From NCBI GenBank assembly GCA_021823605.1, contig JAKANV010000032.1, positions 1 to 7,450 of the forward strand: a DNA stretch of 7,450 nucleotides, read 5' to 3'. The translations under genes and the position numbers were made by a program. The notes under the pieces were generated by a model. The model ran no database searches. It had not been told where the DNA came from and worked only from the letters and a program-made list of their open reading frames with translations. Shown here one piece after another: positions 6,314 through 7,450 of this stretch (position 1 is its first letter; each line of letters opens with the position of its first letter). The DNA is from a bacterium (GTDB lineage: Bacteria > Patescibacteriota > CPR2 > UBA1875 > JAJYID01).

Positions 6314-6943
6314 TTATCCTACGCTCTTAATTAAAATTAATGATTTTTTCGGTCCCGGAATAGCTCCCTTAACAGCTAAGATATTCTTATCCGCATCAAC
6401 CTTTTCAATCTTTAAGTTCTTTACCGTAGTCTGGGCATGACCCATCTGACCAGGCATTTTCCTACCCTTGAAAACATGTTGAGGATACATCGCACCGATT
6501 GAGCCTGGTTTTCGCTGATTACGAGAACCATGAGTCATTGGACCACGATGAAAGTTATGCCGTTTTATCGTTCCGGCAAACCCTTTTCCCTTGCTGAGAC
6601 CTGTAACATGGATCTTTTCACCTTCTGTGAAAACTTCACATGTTATGGTGCCACCAACCTTCACATCGTCCACGTCCATCTCTATTTCTTTCAAGTTTCT
6701 TGACTTTGCTTTACCCAAATGTCCAGCTAACGCCTTGCCTAGCTTTTTCTTTTCGCCAAATCCAATCTGTACTGCCTCATAACCATCTTTTTCTTTTGTT
6801 TTAATTTGAGTAATCACACATGGACCGGCTTCAACCAATGTAACAGGAACCATCTCACCTTTATCGTTGAAATAGTTAGTCATTCCTATTTTTTTGGCTA
6901 ATATTGCTTTCATTTTTTCGCGCAAAAAAAACTTTTCCGACAT
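6314..6943 (-). CDS. rplC: 50S ribosomal protein L3 (uL3), first gene of the operon; start uncertain
   Basis: L3 initiates large-subunit assembly, and its central loop reaches the peptidyl-transferase centre. From the ATG at 6943 the product has 209 residues. Typical L3 begins MK(A/G)ILGKKIGMT, and here MKAILAKKIGMTNYF starts at residue 11 (ATG at 6913), so the first ten residues (MSEKFFLREK) are an extension or mis-call. The upstream ATG has only a weak AGGG 11 nt away; the downstream one has no clear SD. The signature FAGTIKRHNFHRGPMTHGSR (122-141), then KPGSIG (145-150), VFKGRKMPGQMG (157-168) and the C-terminal VKGAIPGPKKSLILIK confirm L3. rplC is the first gene after the promoter at 7021-7049, with no rpsJ ahead of it. 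Confidence 0.95.
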   Translation of the reverse strand: MSEKFFLREKMKAILAKKIGMTNYFNDKGEMVPVTLVEAGPCVITQIKTKEKDGYEAVQIGFGEKKKLGKALAGHLGKAKSRNLKEIEMDVDDVKVGGTITCEVFTEGEKIHVTGLSKGKGFAGTIKRHNFHRGPMTHGSRNQRKPGSIGAMYPQHVFKGRKMPGQMGHAQTTVKNLKIEKVDADKNILAVKGAIPGPKKSLILIKSVG

Positions 6944-7014
6944 ACAAATAGTTTCCCTAAGGACTTATTCGTACCCCGTTGGTTAAATTAATATTCCGTT
7001 ATATTTAAATAACT
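6944..7014 (-). promoter_or_regulatory. Untranslated leader of the rplC operon
   Basis: This is the inferred AT-rich 5' leader between the predicted transcription start and the rplC ATG at 6943. Next to the predicted start is a 5-bp inverted repeat, GTTAT/ATAAC (7013-7009 and 7002-6998) with a 6-nt loop. It would be weak, but its position is notable. AGGG (6958-6955) is the only SD-like element and lies 11 nt from the ATG. I recognise no known riboswitch or the E. coli L4-responsive S10 leader. Whether the leader regulates translation is unknown. Confidence 0.45.
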
Positions 7015-7020
7015 TAAAAG

Positions 7021-7049
7021 ATTATATGCTTTTTGAGATAAAAAGTCAA
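7021..7049 (-). promoter_or_regulatory. Near-consensus sigma-70 promoter driving the ribosomal operon
   Basis: Read on the minus strand, TTGACT (7049-7044) is separated by exactly 17 nt from TATAAT (7026-7021). Five of six -35 bases and all six -10 bases match the consensus. The likely transcription start is near 7014, giving a leader of about 70 nt to the rplC ATG at 6943. The -35 box begins 6 nt after the stop of the upstream gene. A-rich sequence just upstream (about 7051-7085), inside that gene's Lys-rich 3' codons, could act as an UP element. I saw no other promoter of this quality in the gene gaps. Confidence 0.85.
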
Positions 7050-7055
7050 CATTTT

Positions 7056-7450
7056 TCACTTGTTTTTTCTTGTGTTTTTCTTCTCCTTAACCGTAATTGG
7101 AATATTTAAGATTTTTCTTGCTTCTTCATCTAGAGGAATTCTCCAGCCCAACTGTTGTTCTTTTTCCTTAATTCTTCTTAAATAGTAGAAAGGATGCATA
7201 TGGACATAGTTTCCGTTGAAGAAATATCGAACTTGCTTTTTATCCTTCTTTGGAAGCATCTTTTTCATTTCCTGAGTCACAAAGTCTGGAGCGAATATAT
7301 AAACATCCGTGATTTCCCTTCTCACAATCATATCGTCAATCATTCGGTCTAAATCCTTTAGAAAACGATGTCTAAACTCCACCTTGTCGGTTTCGAGCAC
7401 TGAACCTGACTCATATATCCTTCCTTCTCCCGCACGCTCAAAAAAGCCCT
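7056..7450 (-). CDS. Partial unknown protein, C-terminal 130 residues; possible bacterial eRF1-like (host attachment / baeRF) family
   Basis: The frame is open from the right edge to a TGA at 7056-7058, so only the 3' part is seen. A GTG at 7400 could be called as a start, but 16 sense codons (GFFERAGEGRIYESGS) precede it to the edge, so it is probably internal. The part reads: a Gly/Arg turn (GEGRIYES), a helix rich in charged residues (VEFRHRFLKDLDRMIDDMI), a strand (ITDVYIFAPDFVTQEMKKML), a second strand (VRYFFNGNYVHMHPFYY), then a Lys-rich tail. The RFL-helix, hydrophobic-strand-AP and later strand order resembles the C-terminal part of bacterial eRF1-like proteins. This is pattern recognition only. 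It has no GGQ motif in view. It is likely a separate transcription unit from rplC. Confidence 0.6.
   Translation of the reverse strand, partial: GFFERAGEGRIYESGSVLETDKVEFRHRFLKDLDRMIDDMIVRREITDVYIFAPDFVTQEMKKMLPKKDKKQVRYFFNGNYVHMHPFYYLRRIKEKEQQLGWRIPLDEEARKILNIPITVKEKKNTRKNK

Noticed and set aside
6944..7055. Intrinsic terminator for the upstream gene
   Set aside because: No GC-rich stem with a following T-run is present between the TGA and the promoter, and only 6 nt separate the stop from the -35 box.
7398..7400. GTG at 7400 as the real start of the upstream gene
   Set aside because: The frame is open for 16 more codons to the edge, and those codons (GEGRIYES) fit the same protein family pattern, so the start is likely outside the window.
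7358..7414. ATG at 7414-7412 with a purine-rich GGAGAAGGAAGG just upstream, looking like a strong start
   Set aside because: In that frame translation stops after 18 codons (MSQVQCSKPTRW...). The SD-like run is part of the coding sequence of the partial upstream gene, where it encodes GEGR.

Overview
This window is a bacterial ribosomal-protein gene cluster. Every supported gene lies on the minus strand, so transcription runs from position 7450 towards position 1. The order is rplC, rplD, rplW, rplB, rpsS, rplV, rpsC, rplP, rpmC, rpsQ, then rplN, rplX, rplE, rpsN, rpsH and rplF. These are the S10 and spc operons run together in their conserved order. Genes are packed from 11-nt overlaps to a 23-nt maximum gap (rpsQ-rplN, the usual S10/spc boundary). 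Most genes have a Shine-Dalgarno (SD) sequence inside the 3' end of the gene before. rplF is cut by the left edge, lacking roughly its last 15-20 codons.

Upstream of rplC is a 112-nt AT-rich intergenic stretch with a near-consensus sigma-70 promoter (TTGACT, 17-nt spacer, TATAAT) and a leader of about 70 nt. Upstream of that is the 3' part of another gene, which stays open to the right edge. It resembles the C-terminal part of bacterial eRF1-like ('host attachment', baeRF) proteins, but that match is tentative. rpsJ, which normally heads the S10 operon, is not between this gene and rplC and must be elsewhere or absent.

The organism is a bacterium using standard stop codons: TGA terminates two genes and is never read through, which argues against the TGA=Gly code. 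Base composition looks moderately AT-rich by eye. S14 is the short zinc-binding form and L24 carries a C-terminal four-Cys zinc ribbon. L22 and L29 have Lys/Glu-rich C-terminal tails. These traits, the missing rpsJ and the eRF1-like neighbour fit a Patescibacteria/CPR lineage (for example Microgenomates), but a Firmicutes-like or other low-GC lineage is not excluded.

The products work as one machine. L2, L3, L4, L5, L6, L14, L16, L22, L23, L24 and L29 build the large subunit, including the peptidyl-transferase surroundings (L2, L3, L16) and the exit tunnel (L4, L22, L23, L24, L29). S3, S8, S14, S17 and S19 build the small subunit. I see no transposon, CRISPR array, tRNA or rRNA, and no convincing new system. 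The points worth a second look are the partial upstream gene, the rpsJ-less operon head and its promoter, the uncertain rplC start, and the related tails on L22 and L29.
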